Shown here one piece after another: positions 27,793 to 37,384 of a stretch of DNA of 64,000 nt. A model generated the notes under the pieces. That model was given only the letters and a program-made list of their open reading frames with translations, had not been told where the DNA came from and searched no databases. The first letter of the stretch is position 1. Each line of letters begins with the position of its first letter. The stretch comes from Bacteroidia bacterium (GTDB lineage Bacteria; Bacteroidota; Bacteroidia; J057). The stretch spans positions 7,688,001-7,752,000 of the forward strand of contig JAWPMV010000001.1 of assembly GCA_033391075.1 (NCBI GenBank), given 5' to 3'. Position numbers and translations under genes: made by a program.

Positions 27793-29340
27793 ATGGCAAA
27801 ATTCGAATTGAGTATGCCCAAGATGGGCGAAAGCATTATTGAAGCAACCATCCTTAGCTGGACCAAGGAAGTAGGTGATATGGTTGAACTAGATGAAACC
27901 ATATTGGAAATCGCGACAGATAAAGTTGACTCTGAGGTCCCTTCTCCAGTCGAGGGGAAGCTAATCCAACAACTATATAAAGAAGGAGATGTTGTTCCGG
28001 TGGGAGCAGTTATAGCCATTATTGCGGCAGGAGGAGAGGAAGAAGAGGAAGTGAGCACTCCCGTTGAAGCGGAAGAAGAAGAGGCTCCGTCTAACGGCAA
28101 GGCCCATGAAGCAGAAACAGAAGAAAGCCTGGCTGCCCGGGAAGTTCCTTTTGTGCCTTCTACTGAACCGGTTTTGGAAAAAGTCGGAACTGCAATTCCC
28201 GAAAATCGCTTTTATTCTCCCCTTGTGCTGAACATTGCTAAGAAAGAGGGAATGAGTATGACCGAACTGGAAGGCCTGGCGGGAAGTGGAAGAGGAGGAC
28301 GAGTCACCAAAAAAGATATTCTGGCCTATGTTAATAGGAGAAACTATGAAGGGGTAAGCGAAGAAAGTGCAAAAGAAGCAGATGTATTTCAAATGCGTCC
28401 GGACAAAAGTGCAAAGCCTGAAGAAAAAGTGATCACTTCAACAGTCGTGCAGGAAAACGATATGGAGGATATTGTGAACCGCATCATTTCCGAACCACAA
28501 GTGGAGGCCGTGCCAGAGATCATGAATAAGATCGGCAATATAGAGGAGGAGCCGAAAGTAGAAAGCGTGGAAAAGAAGCAGGTGGCAAAACCGAAAGCTC
28601 CTGAAGCGCCGGCCAAAGTAATGCCTCCCGGTAATTATGAAATTGTGGAGATGGATCGCATGCGCAAGTTGATCGCCAAAAACATGCTGGCTTCAACCCA
28701 GACTTCTGCACATGTAACCTCTTATGTTGAAGCCGACGTTACCCATATCGTCCAATGGAGAAATCGGGTGAAAGCAGATTTTCAATCCCAATATGGAGAG
28801 AAACTCACCTTTACCCCCATTTTTGTACAGGCTGTAATCAAGGCTCTGCGTGAGCATCCTATGCTCAATAGTTCTGTTCACGAAGATCAAATCCTTGTCA
28901 AAAAAGATATCAATATCGGCATCGCAGTAGCCCTGCCAACAGATAATCTCATTGTACCGGTTATCAAGCATGCAGATCGACTGAATCTCGCCGGCCTGAC
29001 AGCTACGATCAATGACCTGGCCCAGAGAGCCAGGAATAACAAACTTAAGCCCGAGGATCTCGAAGGCGGCACCTATACCTTATCCAATGTAGGAACCTTT
29101 GGGAATGTCATGGGAACCCCCATCATTATGCAGCCTCAGGTAGCCATACTTGCTACAGGAGCGATCCGAAAGATCCCAGCTGTGGTAGAAACCCCAACGG
29201 GAGATGTAATCGCCATCCGTCAGAAGATGTTTATGTCTCATTCTTATGATCATCGCATCATAGATGGAGCTTTGGGAGGTCGCTTTGTGAAAAGAGTAGC
29301 TGACATCCTGGAAGCCTGGGATTTGGATCAAAATATCTAA
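27793..29340 (+). CDS. Dihydrolipoamide acyltransferase (E2 of a 2-oxoacid dehydrogenase)
   Basis: 515 residues. Lipoyl domain (1-78) with the lipoylated Lys44 in EIATDKVDSEV, acidic and Pro/Ala linker, E3/E1-binding domain (about 143-183, FYSPLVLNIAKKEG), second linker with Lys/Pro/Ala, and the catalytic domain (about 275-515) with HSYDHRIIDG (His487, Asp491). It carries acyl groups from E1 to CoA and forms the core of the complex. Whether it serves pyruvate or branched-chain acids cannot be told; E1 and E3 are not nearby. Confidence 0.93.
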   Translation: MAKFELSMPKMGESIIEATILSWTKEVGDMVELDETILEIATDKVDSEVPSPVEGKLIQQLYKEGDVVPVGAVIAIIAAGGEEEEEVSTPVEAEEEEAPSNGKAHEAETEESLAAREVPFVPSTEPVLEKVGTAIPENRFYSPLVLNIAKKEGMSMTELEGLAGSGRGGRVTKKDILAYVNRRNYEGVSEESAKEADVFQMRPDKSAKPEEKVITSTVVQENDMEDIVNRIISEPQVEAVPEIMNKIGNIEEEPKVESVEKKQVAKPKAPEAPAKVMPPGNYEIVEMDRMRKLIAKNMLASTQTSAHVTSYVEADVTHIVQWRNRVKADFQSQYGEKLTFTPIFVQAVIKALREHPMLNSSVHEDQILVKKDINIGIAVALPTDNLIVPVIKHADRLNLAGLTATINDLAQRARNNKLKPEDLEGGTYTLSNVGTFGNVMGTPIIMQPQVAILATGAIRKIPAVVETPTGDVIAIRQKMFMSHSYDHRIIDGALGGRFVKRVADILEAWDLDQNI

Positions 29341-29356
29341 GAAGATTTATATCAAT

Positions 29357-29393
29357 AAAAAAGCGGCATTGAATCTTCAATGCCGCTTTTTTT
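29357..29393. terminator. Bidirectional terminator after E2 gene
   Basis: Stem AAAAAAGCGGCATTGAA against its complement, two-base loop, A-run before and T-run after. It serves the E2 gene and the convergent gene at 29407. Confidence 0.9.
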
Positions 29394-29406
29394 GTAGAAA
29401 TATTTT

Positions 29407-30885
29407 TTATTCCATCAAGGCTACCTTCACTACAGAAAACACCTTGCCGCGATTCTGCATATAGACCATCAAAGCTTCTTTGCTATTGATCTGCTGACAG
29501 AAACGGGGAAAAAATTCATTGCTTTCACTGTATTCGCGGAAGAGAGCTTGTCTGTCTGATACTTCCCCCTCAATTCCGATGGTATTGTAATAGACATTGA
29601 AGCGATTCCGATTAGGACGATATTCGTAGAATATGTGTGTACCCGAACTGCTAAAGGCATTGAAATATGACAGATTGCTGGGGTCCTCAGAGATTTGATT
29701 CTTGTCTACAATGGAGTGCCATTCGATCTCTCCTTCTCCCGAAATACTCGTCAGGATCACTTCCTCAAAATGAAAGAAGTCCCGGTCTACCCAATATCCA
29801 TAGATATCCCGATAGGTTTGAGAAGTAACAAAGAATTTCTCCGCGATTAACAAAATCCCTCCATCCGATCTCAGGACGATACCGTCTTGCGAGTCCAGTC
29901 TGAAGTTTCTCAACTCTCCGCCTTTTTTTACTTTTCCTCTGGAGAGGAAATTTCGTAAGAAACTTTCATCAAAACGCTCATGGGCATTGATCAGCAAATC
30001 TCCATCAATGGAAATTTTCTGCATAACCGTACCCGCGATTTGCTCTGAATTTCTATTTGAGTAAAATCCGGCGACATACATATTTTCATCCCGATCCAGT
30101 CTGAAAGCCAAATCAGTGATAAAACGGTCTTCCAATTCAATGGGAAATTCTGCTCCCTCTTCTGTATCCAGATCGTAGCGATAAATGAGGTATTTGGACG
30201 CTTCGGAATCCCGAATATTGTTGTTTCGAACAAACTGTCCCAGAACAAAGATATTTCCACTATTACTCACCCGTAGGCTGCGCATGCGGAATCGATTGTC
30301 TGGATAGCGGATGGTGAATTCTCCATTCTGAACCAATTCTCCTTCATCATCAAAAATGTAGTACAAAATCTCCTCAGCCTCTCGGTTGTTCTGGAGATTT
30401 TTGAAGGCCATAAGCTTCCGCTTATTGGGCGAAAGGATATACTGAAGGTCTACTTTGTGTTCGCGCTTGTTGGGGTTGATGGCAAGGATTCTTTCCTCTT
30501 CCAGCAATTCCCCATCCATATCATAAGAATAATAATAGGTCTTGATGATCCCGTCTTTGGGAACAAATTCAGAAACGAAGACAAAGATGTAAGGTCCTAT
30601 TACGGTAACGAAGTCTACATTCTTTCTTCCGTTTTGCTCTAAGACTTTTTGAGTCCATTCCTTCTCCAGATTATCATCGTATTTCGTGATACCTAGAAAA
30701 CGACTGGATACATTACTTGTAGGGCCCAGGGTAACCAGACCTCCATCGATTGGAGAATATTCAAAGAAATCTGGTTTGGGGTCTTTACGTTTTAGGTCGA
30801 GTCTGGCTTCTATATTTTGTCCAAAGCCCAGATTTAACTGACCCAGGATGAGGAATATGACTAAATAAACAGCTCGGTATTGCAT
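29407..30885 (-). CDS. Secreted protein with propeller-like repeats, unknown
   Basis: 492 residues. Signal peptide ending LNLGFGQ. Repeating beta units of about 50 residues with read-out-like sequence (YYYSYDMDGELLEEERIL, LIYRYDLDTEEGAEFPIE, FVLGQFVRNNN), suggesting a beta-propeller. No enzyme motif and no type IX sorting tail. It follows a short membrane protein gene by 3 nt and is probably cotranscribed with it. Confidence 0.75.
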   Translation of the reverse strand: MQYRAVYLVIFLILGQLNLGFGQNIEARLDLKRKDPKPDFFEYSPIDGGLVTLGPTSNVSSRFLGITKYDDNLEKEWTQKVLEQNGRKNVDFVTVIGPYIFVFVSEFVPKDGIIKTYYYSYDMDGELLEEERILAINPNKREHKVDLQYILSPNKRKLMAFKNLQNNREAEEILYYIFDDEGELVQNGEFTIRYPDNRFRMRSLRVSNSGNIFVLGQFVRNNNIRDSEASKYLIYRYDLDTEEGAEFPIELEDRFITDLAFRLDRDENMYVAGFYSNRNSEQIAGTVMQKISIDGDLLINAHERFDESFLRNFLSRGKVKKGGELRNFRLDSQDGIVLRSDGGILLIAEKFFVTSQTYRDIYGYWVDRDFFHFEEVILTSISGEGEIEWHSIVDKNQISEDPSNLSYFNAFSSSGTHIFYEYRPNRNRFNVYYNTIGIEGEVSDRQALFREYSESNEFFPRFCQQINSKEALMVYMQNRGKVFSVVKVALME

Positions 30886-30888
30886 AGA

Positions 30889-31128
30889 TTATAATACTTG
30901 ATTGCTTTTCAGGATTTTCACTGATCGAATAAGCCTGAACACCCCATACGTAATCAAAACTAGCCCCACCAGGTAATTGAACTGGTCGGGATGGTCTTTG
31001 AAATATGTAAATTCAAAACTGAATATGTCACGAGGTGCTGGAAATAAGCGTTTGATTGCAATGAAAAGCCCTGATCCAATAAAAAAGATACTCATAAAGA
31101 GTCCTAAGTATCCAACGATTTTTTGCAT
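30889..31128 (-). CDS. Small membrane protein, 79 aa
   Basis: From ATG 31128 the product has two hydrophobic segments (IVGYLGLFMSIFFIGSGLFI and YLVGLVLITYGVFRLI). An in-frame ATG at 31215 would add 29 basic residues with no signal character; I prefer the short form. It is upstream of the secreted propeller-like gene on the same strand. Function unknown. Confidence 0.65.
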   Translation of the reverse strand: MQKIVGYLGLFMSIFFIGSGLFIAIKRLFPAPRDIFSFEFTYFKDHPDQFNYLVGLVLITYGVFRLIRSVKILKSNQVL

Positions 31129-31275
31129 AGCGGGGTTCCTGTATTTTTTAGTTCTTTCTTTTGTTTTGAATATTCGTGTTCGCTTAGGGTAAAGCTGTGT
31201 CCGAGAAATTAGCAATAGGAAGGCTTAATCCCTAATTAGCATTTGTGAAAACTTTTACATTTTGGCACAATAGGT

Positions 31276-31309
31276 CAAAATTCATAGAAAAGAAACAAAA
31301 TTCATAGAA
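31276..31309 (+). repeat. Two 14-bp direct repeats, 20-bp period, upstream of the caspase gene
   Basis: CAAAATTCATAGAA at 31276-31289 and again at 31296-31309, exact. Spacing of two helical turns, 69 nt before the start codon, is what a regulator dimer bound on one DNA face would need. The regulator is unknown. Confidence 0.6.
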
Positions 31310-31377
31310 TTCTGTGCTATATTTATTTAACAACTGCTCTCGGATTATAGCTTTTTTTATTTGAGAAAAGAACGTCT

Positions 31378-33366
31378 ATGAAACAGATATGGCTCATACT
31401 TGGAGTTATTCTCTGTACCTTTAATGTATCAGCGCAAGATGTTTTTACGCAGACTTTCGGTGGTAAACAAAACGAACATGGGATCGATATTGTTGAGACC
31501 CGGGACAATGCCTATCTATGTCTGGGGACCACTGATTCCTATGGTAAAGGGAAAAATGATATCTGTGTATTCAAACTGGATGCTTCCGGTCGGGTAATCT
31601 GGAGGAAAGTGCTGGGAGGAACCTATCACGATCGCGCCAATGATTTACTCGAAACCCGTGACGGTAATTATGTAATTGCCGGATACACCAAAAATGAAGA
31701 CAGTGGGCACAATGATGCCTGGGTCTTTTCTCTCAACCGACACGGAGAATTGATGTGGTCTCATACCTATGGAGGGAATAAAGAGGATCACGCAAGAGCT
31801 ATTACCCAAACTTCTGATGGGGGCTTTCTCCTGGCTGGTTTTTCTGAATCCTATACCAAAGGCTCCAGAGATATCTGGGTGATCCGACTCAATGCAGTGG
31901 GAGAAATGCTTTGGCAAAACAATTATGGTGGAAAAGGAGCTGAGGAAGCCTATGATGTCGTCCAGACCCGCGATGAAGGCTTTATTATTGGGGGATATCA
32001 ACGCTATGACAGAGAGCAATTGAAAGCCGATATGTTGCTGGTCAAGATAGATCGCAATGGGAAGGGGATCTGGCGAAAATCATTTAAGGCAAAAGGAAAT
32101 GATGTGATAGAAAAGGTAGTTGAGACAAATGGAGGGGATTATTTGGCTGCTGGTTGGGCCTATTCAACAAACAACAAAAGCCTGGATGGGAAATTGTTGA
32201 AAGTGAGCCCTGGTGGAAGACTAATATGGGAAAAATATTACGGAGGTGCCGGTAAGGATGCGATCTATGACATAGAGGAAAGCATTGATGGAGATTATGT
32301 GATGGTAGGCCAAACAGCTTCCTACAGTAATTCAGATGATGCCTGGTTGCTTAAAATCAGTTCTCAGGGACAAATCAGGTGGCAAAAAAGCAGCAGTGGA
32401 AAGAAAGATGATTATGCCCATGCGGTAGCAGCTACCCGCGATAGAGGCTTTGCCCTAATCGGAGGAACCAAAAGCTACAGCAAAGGAGGAAGAGATCTGC
32501 TTGTTTTCAAAACGGATGCAAAGGGCAATTTCAGCCAGGGCAGTTCACTTATTGCCCAAAACCTGCCGGGAGGAGAAAAAACGCCTGAATTTGATGATGA
32601 AAATAATTCCTCCAAACCCAACCTCTATGTGTTGGCCGTTGGAGTTTCTCGCTATGAAGATCAGACGGTCAGTCTGAAATATGCGCATACGGATGCCAGC
32701 GCTATGGCGGATCAGTTTGCTCGCCAGCAAGGCAAAGTCTTCAACAGAGTCCAGGTGCGCAAACTCATGAACAAACAGGCTACCCTGGTAAATATCCAAT
32801 CCGGAATTTCCTGGCTGGAAGAGAAAGCTGGACCTAAAGACATGATTCTGATGTTCATTTCGGCACATGGAGCTTTGGATGATAAAGGAAGTTTATACAT
32901 TCTCCCTACAGATTTTGAAGCGAGCAACCTTTTCGCAACAGCTCTCAATATCCAGGACCTGACCGAAGGAGTAGGAGGGAGCCTGAGTAAAAAAATGATC
33001 TTCCTCGATGCTTGTCATAGTGGGCAGTCCGCCTATGACCTGCTCGAATTTGCCAATATCAATTCCTTCAACCTCAATGCAGCTGTCGAGGATATGGTAA
33101 AGCAGGAGTCCGGTTTGAGTGTGATGACTTCTTCCAGTGGAAAAGAGTTTTCCTATGAAAATCCAAAATGGGGACATGGTGCCTTCACCAAAGCTTTATT
33201 GGAAGGATTTAGAGGGGCCGCGGACTTCAATAAAAATGAGGTAATAAGTCTGGGCGAATTGAACCTTTATGTGATGGAGCGGGTTAAAGAATTGACCTCC
33301 GGTAGACAACATCCATATATGCCCATCAATCTCTTTGGGAACATACCGCTTTTCAGACTAGAATAG
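31378..33366 (+). CDS. Secreted seven-repeat propeller with C-terminal caspase domain
   Basis: 662 residues. Signal peptide ending NVSAQ. Residues about 22-385 are seven repeats of about 50 residues, each opening near YGG and ending with a G-x-x-x-W motif (GRVIW, GELMW, GEMLW, GKGIW, GRLIW, GQIRW, GNF), which fits a seven-bladed propeller. Residues about 415-660 are a C14 caspase-like domain with the His497 (FISAHGA) and Cys546 (LDACHSGQS) dyad. The family cleaves after basic or acidic residues in other bacteria; here the substrate is unknown. Likely exported to periplasm or surface. Confidence 0.9.
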   Translation: MKQIWLILGVILCTFNVSAQDVFTQTFGGKQNEHGIDIVETRDNAYLCLGTTDSYGKGKNDICVFKLDASGRVIWRKVLGGTYHDRANDLLETRDGNYVIAGYTKNEDSGHNDAWVFSLNRHGELMWSHTYGGNKEDHARAITQTSDGGFLLAGFSESYTKGSRDIWVIRLNAVGEMLWQNNYGGKGAEEAYDVVQTRDEGFIIGGYQRYDREQLKADMLLVKIDRNGKGIWRKSFKAKGNDVIEKVVETNGGDYLAAGWAYSTNNKSLDGKLLKVSPGGRLIWEKYYGGAGKDAIYDIEESIDGDYVMVGQTASYSNSDDAWLLKISSQGQIRWQKSSSGKKDDYAHAVAATRDRGFALIGGTKSYSKGGRDLLVFKTDAKGNFSQGSSLIAQNLPGGEKTPEFDDENNSSKPNLYVLAVGVSRYEDQTVSLKYAHTDASAMADQFARQQGKVFNRVQVRKLMNKQATLVNIQSGISWLEEKAGPKDMILMFISAHGALDDKGSLYILPTDFEASNLFATALNIQDLTEGVGGSLSKKMIFLDACHSGQSAYDLLEFANINSFNLNAAVEDMVKQESGLSVMTSSSGKEFSYENPKWGHGAFTKALLEGFRGAADFNKNEVISLGELNLYVMERVKELTSGRQHPYMPINLFGNIPLFRLE

Positions 33367-33422
33367 GAAAAGCTTGATGCTGAGGGTTTTTATACCAATA
33401 TTGTGAATTAAGCCCCTGGCAT

Positions 33423-34586
33423 ATGCCCAAGATCAGCGCCGATTACATGTATCATCCCCCACAGGGATTATTGAGAAATCATTTTCTGGAAGTAGACGAT
33501 CAGGGCAAAATATTGCGCCTTGAAAAAGAGGATGGAGACCAGGATATTATCCGCTACAGGGGGATCCTTTGCCCCGGGTTTATCAATGCCCATTGTCATT
33601 TGGAACTCTCCTTTATGAAAAAACATATTCCGCAGGGCCTGGGGATGACAGGTTTCATCGGAGAGATATTTGCCAAGAGATTCAGTTTTACCGATGCAGA
33701 ACAACTAAATGCAATTGATGGAGAGATGGAGAAGGTTTGGGCAAAAGGTACTGTAGGGATAGGGGATATTTGCAATACCCTCAACAGCCTACCGGCTAAA
33801 CTGAAACATAAGTATTTATTTACCTATAGCTTCATTGAGTTGTTGGGCCTCGATCCTATGCGGGTTGAGGCAGAGATGAATAAAGGCCAAGATCTGATCA
33901 CAGATTTTGAAACAGAAGGTCTGAAAGCATCCATTAGTCCCCATGCACCTTACTCCATGAGTTCTGAATTGATTCGGGAGATCTCCCGTCAACATCCCGA
34001 AAGAATGTCTCTGCATTTGCTGGAATCTCAGGAAGAGCGCGAACTCTTTGAAGAGGGGAGGGGAGCCTTTGTTGATTTCTATCGAAAAGTAAACTTGCCC
34101 TATTCCGGTTTTGGAACCAATAGCGCACTTAGGCATGTGATTCAGGAAATATCAACAGATCAGGCCATTCTCTTTGTGCACAATACCGAAATCACAGAAG
34201 AAGAACTAGATCAGATTTTGAGCTATTTCCCGCATGCAAGTTTTTGCTTGTGCCCTCGTTCCAATTACTACATACACAAGCGCTATCCCGATATTAGAAA
34301 GTTTGAGCAAATGACAGAAAGGATTTGCCTAGGGACCGATAGCCTCGCAAGTAATCATGACCTCGATGTTTTTGAGGAGGCCAAATGTGTGCATAAACTG
34401 GAGCCAGATATTCCCCTTGAAAAAATTTTAGGTTGGTTGACCTATCAGGGGGCAAAGGCAATTGGAATCCAGGATCAATTGGGAAGTTTTAAACTGGGCT
34501 CCAAACCAGGTGTTAACCTTATCCAGAATTTGGATATGGAAAGTCTGCGTTTGCTCGATAGCAGTAAAACGGAAAAACTTTTTTAG
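33423..34586 (+). CDS. Amidohydrolase, chlorohydrolase / aminofutalosine deaminase-like
   Basis: 387 residues, soluble TIM-barrel metal hydrolase. GFINAHCHLELS gives the HxH metal motif, SPHAPYSMS and MSLHLLESQ the later metal and substrate histidines, LFVHNTEI a further ligand and LGTDSLASNHDLD the catalytic Asp. The GTDSLASN motif is shared with S-adenosylhomocysteine and aminofutalosine deaminases (menaquinone synthesis); the substrate cannot be fixed from sequence. It is followed by a DUF3109 gene after 54 nt. Confidence 0.85.
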   Translation: MPKISADYMYHPPQGLLRNHFLEVDDQGKILRLEKEDGDQDIIRYRGILCPGFINAHCHLELSFMKKHIPQGLGMTGFIGEIFAKRFSFTDAEQLNAIDGEMEKVWAKGTVGIGDICNTLNSLPAKLKHKYLFTYSFIELLGLDPMRVEAEMNKGQDLITDFETEGLKASISPHAPYSMSSELIREISRQHPERMSLHLLESQEERELFEEGRGAFVDFYRKVNLPYSGFGTNSALRHVIQEISTDQAILFVHNTEITEEELDQILSYFPHASFCLCPRSNYYIHKRYPDIRKFEQMTERICLGTDSLASNHDLDVFEEAKCVHKLEPDIPLEKILGWLTYQGAKAIGIQDQLGSFKLGSKPGVNLIQNLDMESLRLLDSSKTEKLF

Positions 34587-34629
34587 GAATTTGAGGAATT
34601 CAAGTGCTTTCTTCTAAGTGAGATAATAT

Positions 34630-34637
34630 TATTTTTG
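34630..34637 (+). promoter_or_regulatory. -7 box TATTTTTG before DUF3109 gene
   Basis: A TAnnTTTG match ending 3 nt before the ATG at 34641. The predicted transcription start falls at the start codon. No TTTG at the usual upstream distance. Confidence 0.4.
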
Positions 34638-34640
34638 TAC

Positions 34641-35252
34641 ATGGGCAGACGAAAAAAGAAGCAAGCATATTCCGGCATCATAGAGATCGATGACAAGCTC
34701 ATCAGCGCCGATATTACCGATGAACTTTTTGCTTGCGATATAGCCAAATGCAAGGGTGCATGTTGCGTGGAAGGAGACCTGGGAGCTCCCTTGGAAAAGG
34801 AGGAGCTACAAATCATGGATGAAATCTATGAAACTGTAGAACCCTATATGCGAGCTGAAGGGAAGAAGGCGGTTAAGGCGCAAGGGACCTATGTCAGGGA
34901 TTTTACGGGCAATTTTTCTACAACCCTGATTGAAGGGAAAGAATGTGCCTATGTAACCTTTAAAAATGGGATTGCCTTATGTGCGATCGAACAGGCTTTC
35001 AATGATGGTAAGCTGGACTTTCAAAAGCCTATATCCTGCCATTTGTATCCCATAAGAATCAGTAGCTTTAAAGAAGTTGACAGACTCAATTATGATCGTT
35101 GGGACATCTGTTCTGCTGCCTGCAATAAAGGGGAAAGAGAAGGGATTCCCGTATATAAATTTGTAAAGAATGCCCTCATCCGAAAATACGGGGAGGAATT
35201 TTATGAAGTATTGGCTGCAATAGCGAAACGACGGGAAGAGGAAGAGATATAA
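34641..35252 (+). CDS. DUF3109 cysteine-rich protein
   Basis: 203 residues from ATG 34641; a TTG two codons earlier is a poor start. Conserved cysteines in FACDIAKCKGACC, ALCAIEQ, ISCHLYPIR and ICSAACNKG look like a metal or Fe-S site. This matches the DUF3109 family, also related to the YkgJ zinc/iron-chelating type. Function unknown. It precedes maf by 41 nt. Confidence 0.87.
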   Translation: MGRRKKKQAYSGIIEIDDKLISADITDELFACDIAKCKGACCVEGDLGAPLEKEELQIMDEIYETVEPYMRAEGKKAVKAQGTYVRDFTGNFSTTLIEGKECAYVTFKNGIALCAIEQAFNDGKLDFQKPISCHLYPIRISSFKEVDRLNYDRWDICSAACNKGEREGIPVYKFVKNALIRKYGEEFYEVLAAIAKRREEEEI

Positions 35253-35281
35253 AATTGCCTCAAAAGGCTCTCAAATTCTTT

Positions 35282-35289
35282 TATCTTTG
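35282..35289 (+). promoter_or_regulatory. -7 box TATCTTTG before maf
   Basis: A TAnnTTTG match 4 nt before the ATG. A TTG at 35255-35257 lies 24 nt upstream, a little further than normal. Confidence 0.4.
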
Positions 35290-35293
35290 AGCT

Positions 35294-35866
35294 ATGATAA
35301 AATTGAAAGCGCCATTGATTCTGGGCAGCCAATCTCCCAGACGGCAACAACTACTCGAGGAAATCGGACTGGATTTTGAAGTGATCGTAAGACCTGTAAA
35401 TGAATATGCACCTGCTGAAATGCATCCTCGAGCAGTAGCAGTTATGATATCCGAAAATAAGGCGAAAGCCTTTGACGACCTTTCTCCTGAAAATATTATC
35501 GTTACCGCAGATACCATTGTGGCGCTTAATGGTGAAGTAATGGGAAAACCGAAAGATGAGAATGATGCCCGTGATATGTTACAAAAACTTTCAGGACGTT
35601 CGCATGAAGTGGTTTCAGGGGTAACGGTTTTCCACAAAGGAAAATTTAGCTCTTTTGCCGAATTGACAGAAGTGACTTTCCGCAAGCTATCCGATTATGA
35701 GATTGGCTACTATATTGAGCACTATGAAGCGATGGATAAGGCGGGATCTTATGGGATTCAGGATTGGATCGGTAAAATTGGGATTACGCGAATAGAAGGC
35801 GACTACTACAATGTAGTGGGCTTGCCTGTGTCTCGCCTCTACCAGGAGCTTTTACAATACGCCTAA
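35294..35866 (+). CDS. maf: Maf-family nucleoside triphosphate pyrophosphatase
   Basis: 190 residues. LGSQSPRRQQLLEEIG gives the SxxRxxxL motif; ADTIVALNGEVMGKPKD holds the catalytic acidic residues; YYNVVGLPVS is the family's C-terminal motif. Maf proteins hydrolyse non-canonical or excess dTTP/UTP-type nucleotides to monophosphates. Its TAA shares its last A with the ATG of tadA. Confidence 0.92.
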   Translation: MIKLKAPLILGSQSPRRQQLLEEIGLDFEVIVRPVNEYAPAEMHPRAVAVMISENKAKAFDDLSPENIIVTADTIVALNGEVMGKPKDENDARDMLQKLSGRSHEVVSGVTVFHKGKFSSFAELTEVTFRKLSDYEIGYYIEHYEAMDKAGSYGIQDWIGKIGITRIEGDYYNVVGLPVSRLYQELLQYA

Positions 35867-36312
35867 TGCTTTCCATTCACAAAGACGAGTATTTCATGCG
35901 ACAGGCCTTCCTCTTGGCTGAGAGGGCCTTTGAGGAGGACGAAGTACCTATTGGTGCAGTTGTAGTTTCCAATTTTCAAATTATCGGAAAAGGCTACAAC
36001 CAAACTGAGCGTTTGCAGGACCCTACTGCTCATGCCGAAATGCTGGCAATAACTGCGGCTTGCGATTTTCTACAAAGTAAATACCTTAGAGATTGCACGC
36101 TTTTCGTTACGGTTGAACCCTGCGTCATGTGCGCGGGGGCAATAAAATGGGCCCAGCTAAGCAGAATTGTTTATGCAGCTCGCGAAGAAAAGTCTGGATT
36201 TAGCAGACATCAACCCCTCTTGATTCATCCCAAAACCCAACTCTCTCAAGGAGTGATGGAATATGAATGTGCCGAATTGATGACAAAATTTTTCAAACAA
36301 AAAAGAGCCTGA
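35866..36312 (+). CDS. tadA: tRNA-specific adenosine deaminase
   Basis: 148 residues. The zinc site is His56-Ala-Glu58 and PCVMC (Cys86, Cys89). It converts A34 to inosine in tRNA-Arg(ACG). It overlaps maf by one base, so they are translationally coupled. Confidence 0.93.
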   Translation: MLSIHKDEYFMRQAFLLAERAFEEDEVPIGAVVVSNFQIIGKGYNQTERLQDPTAHAEMLAITAACDFLQSKYLRDCTLFVTVEPCVMCAGAIKWAQLSRIVYAAREEKSGFSRHQPLLIHPKTQLSQGVMEYECAELMTKFFKQKRA

Positions 36313-36595
36313 CCCTCCTAAAGGCGATCTGCTATTTTTTGCAAGTTTATTACGTTTCCGTATTATCACCCTTCCTTTCACGCTATTCAAGGGCTTTCCT
36401 AAACTAAACTCCGAACCAAATTGTCCATTCGCGCAAAATAGCTGGGCTGCCAAATATTTTTGGCCTAGTTTTAGATTAGTAGAAATAGGATGACCCTTTC
36501 AAAAACCCATGTCTCAATAGTAGACCCCATTTTAGACGAAGAGAATTAGAAGACCTGACCTAAAGGCAATAATTCTCTCAGCTCAAAGTAAGGAA

Positions 36596-37384
36596 ATGAT
36601 ATCCGATAGGAAGGAAATAATAAATCAAGAGCAGACAGAAGTGCTCACGCAACGGAAGATCGTATTGCCAGTAATATTATTGGCTATGATCTTACTCCTG
36701 TTTACCGTGGGTATGTTGGTCTGGGTTCCTGCTCCTGTTTCCTATAAAAATGTCAGCCTCCAGGAACTCAATGCCCAAAAGGTAAAGTTCCTCACCGAAA
36801 AACAACAAATCCACCTCGTTTTTAAATACGAAGCACATACAGATACCATTCGGTCTCTGGAAGAGTATTATCAATACCTCAAAATGCAAACCCAGGAAAA
36901 GGGGATGAAGTTTGCAGAATTAGCTTCGGAAGAACACTTTTCTCCTTCGCCTTCAAAAAACAATTTAGTTAGTGCTGAAGAAAGTATGACAATTGCTGAG
37001 TTTTTTGCCAGCAATTCCTCTGCTGATGAAAGTATGATACCTGAAGGAAGTTTTCGGGGAGCAGATTTCCAGGATACGGATTTAGCCATAGAATATGATC
37101 AGCCACCTCTATTTCCAACAGGAAAAAGAGGGCTGGAAAAATATATCGCTCGAACCAAACGCACTCCTTATATAGCAAAGACCCGCAAAATAGAGGGTCA
37201 GGTAAACCTAAGATTTATTGTAAATGTTGATGGTAGCATTTCCGACATCCGCATTATGAAAGGGATGGGATACGGCTGTGATGAAGAGGCAATACGCATT
37301 GTAGAAGAAATGCCTGCCTGGATGCCAGCTACCAAAAAAAGTAAAGCTGTAGCAGTGTATGAAGCACTAAGCATTGAGTTCTAA
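36596..37384 (+). CDS. TonB C-terminal domain protein, short paralogue
   Basis: 262 residues. Cytoplasmic N-terminus (1-23), membrane segment (VILLAMILLLFTVGMLVW), then a periplasmic region and a TonB C-terminal domain (about 175-262; EGQVNLRFIVNVDGSISDI, GCDEEAIRIVEEMPAWMP). The juxtamembrane SLQELNAQKVKFL ... DTIRSLEEYYQYL motif is shared with the next gene. No ExbB/ExbD is near. It may not energise receptors itself. Confidence 0.85.
   Translation: MISDRKEIINQEQTEVLTQRKIVLPVILLAMILLLFTVGMLVWVPAPVSYKNVSLQELNAQKVKFLTEKQQIHLVFKYEAHTDTIRSLEEYYQYLKMQTQEKGMKFAELASEEHFSPSPSKNNLVSAEESMTIAEFFASNSSADESMIPEGSFRGADFQDTDLAIEYDQPPLFPTGKRGLEKYIARTKRTPYIAKTRKIEGQVNLRFIVNVDGSISDIRIMKGMGYGCDEEAIRIVEEMPAWMPATKKSKAVAVYEALSIEF

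Noticed and set aside
34635-34640. TTG start for the DUF3109 protein
   Set aside because: ATG two codons later is preceded by a plausible -7 box and matches a normal start.
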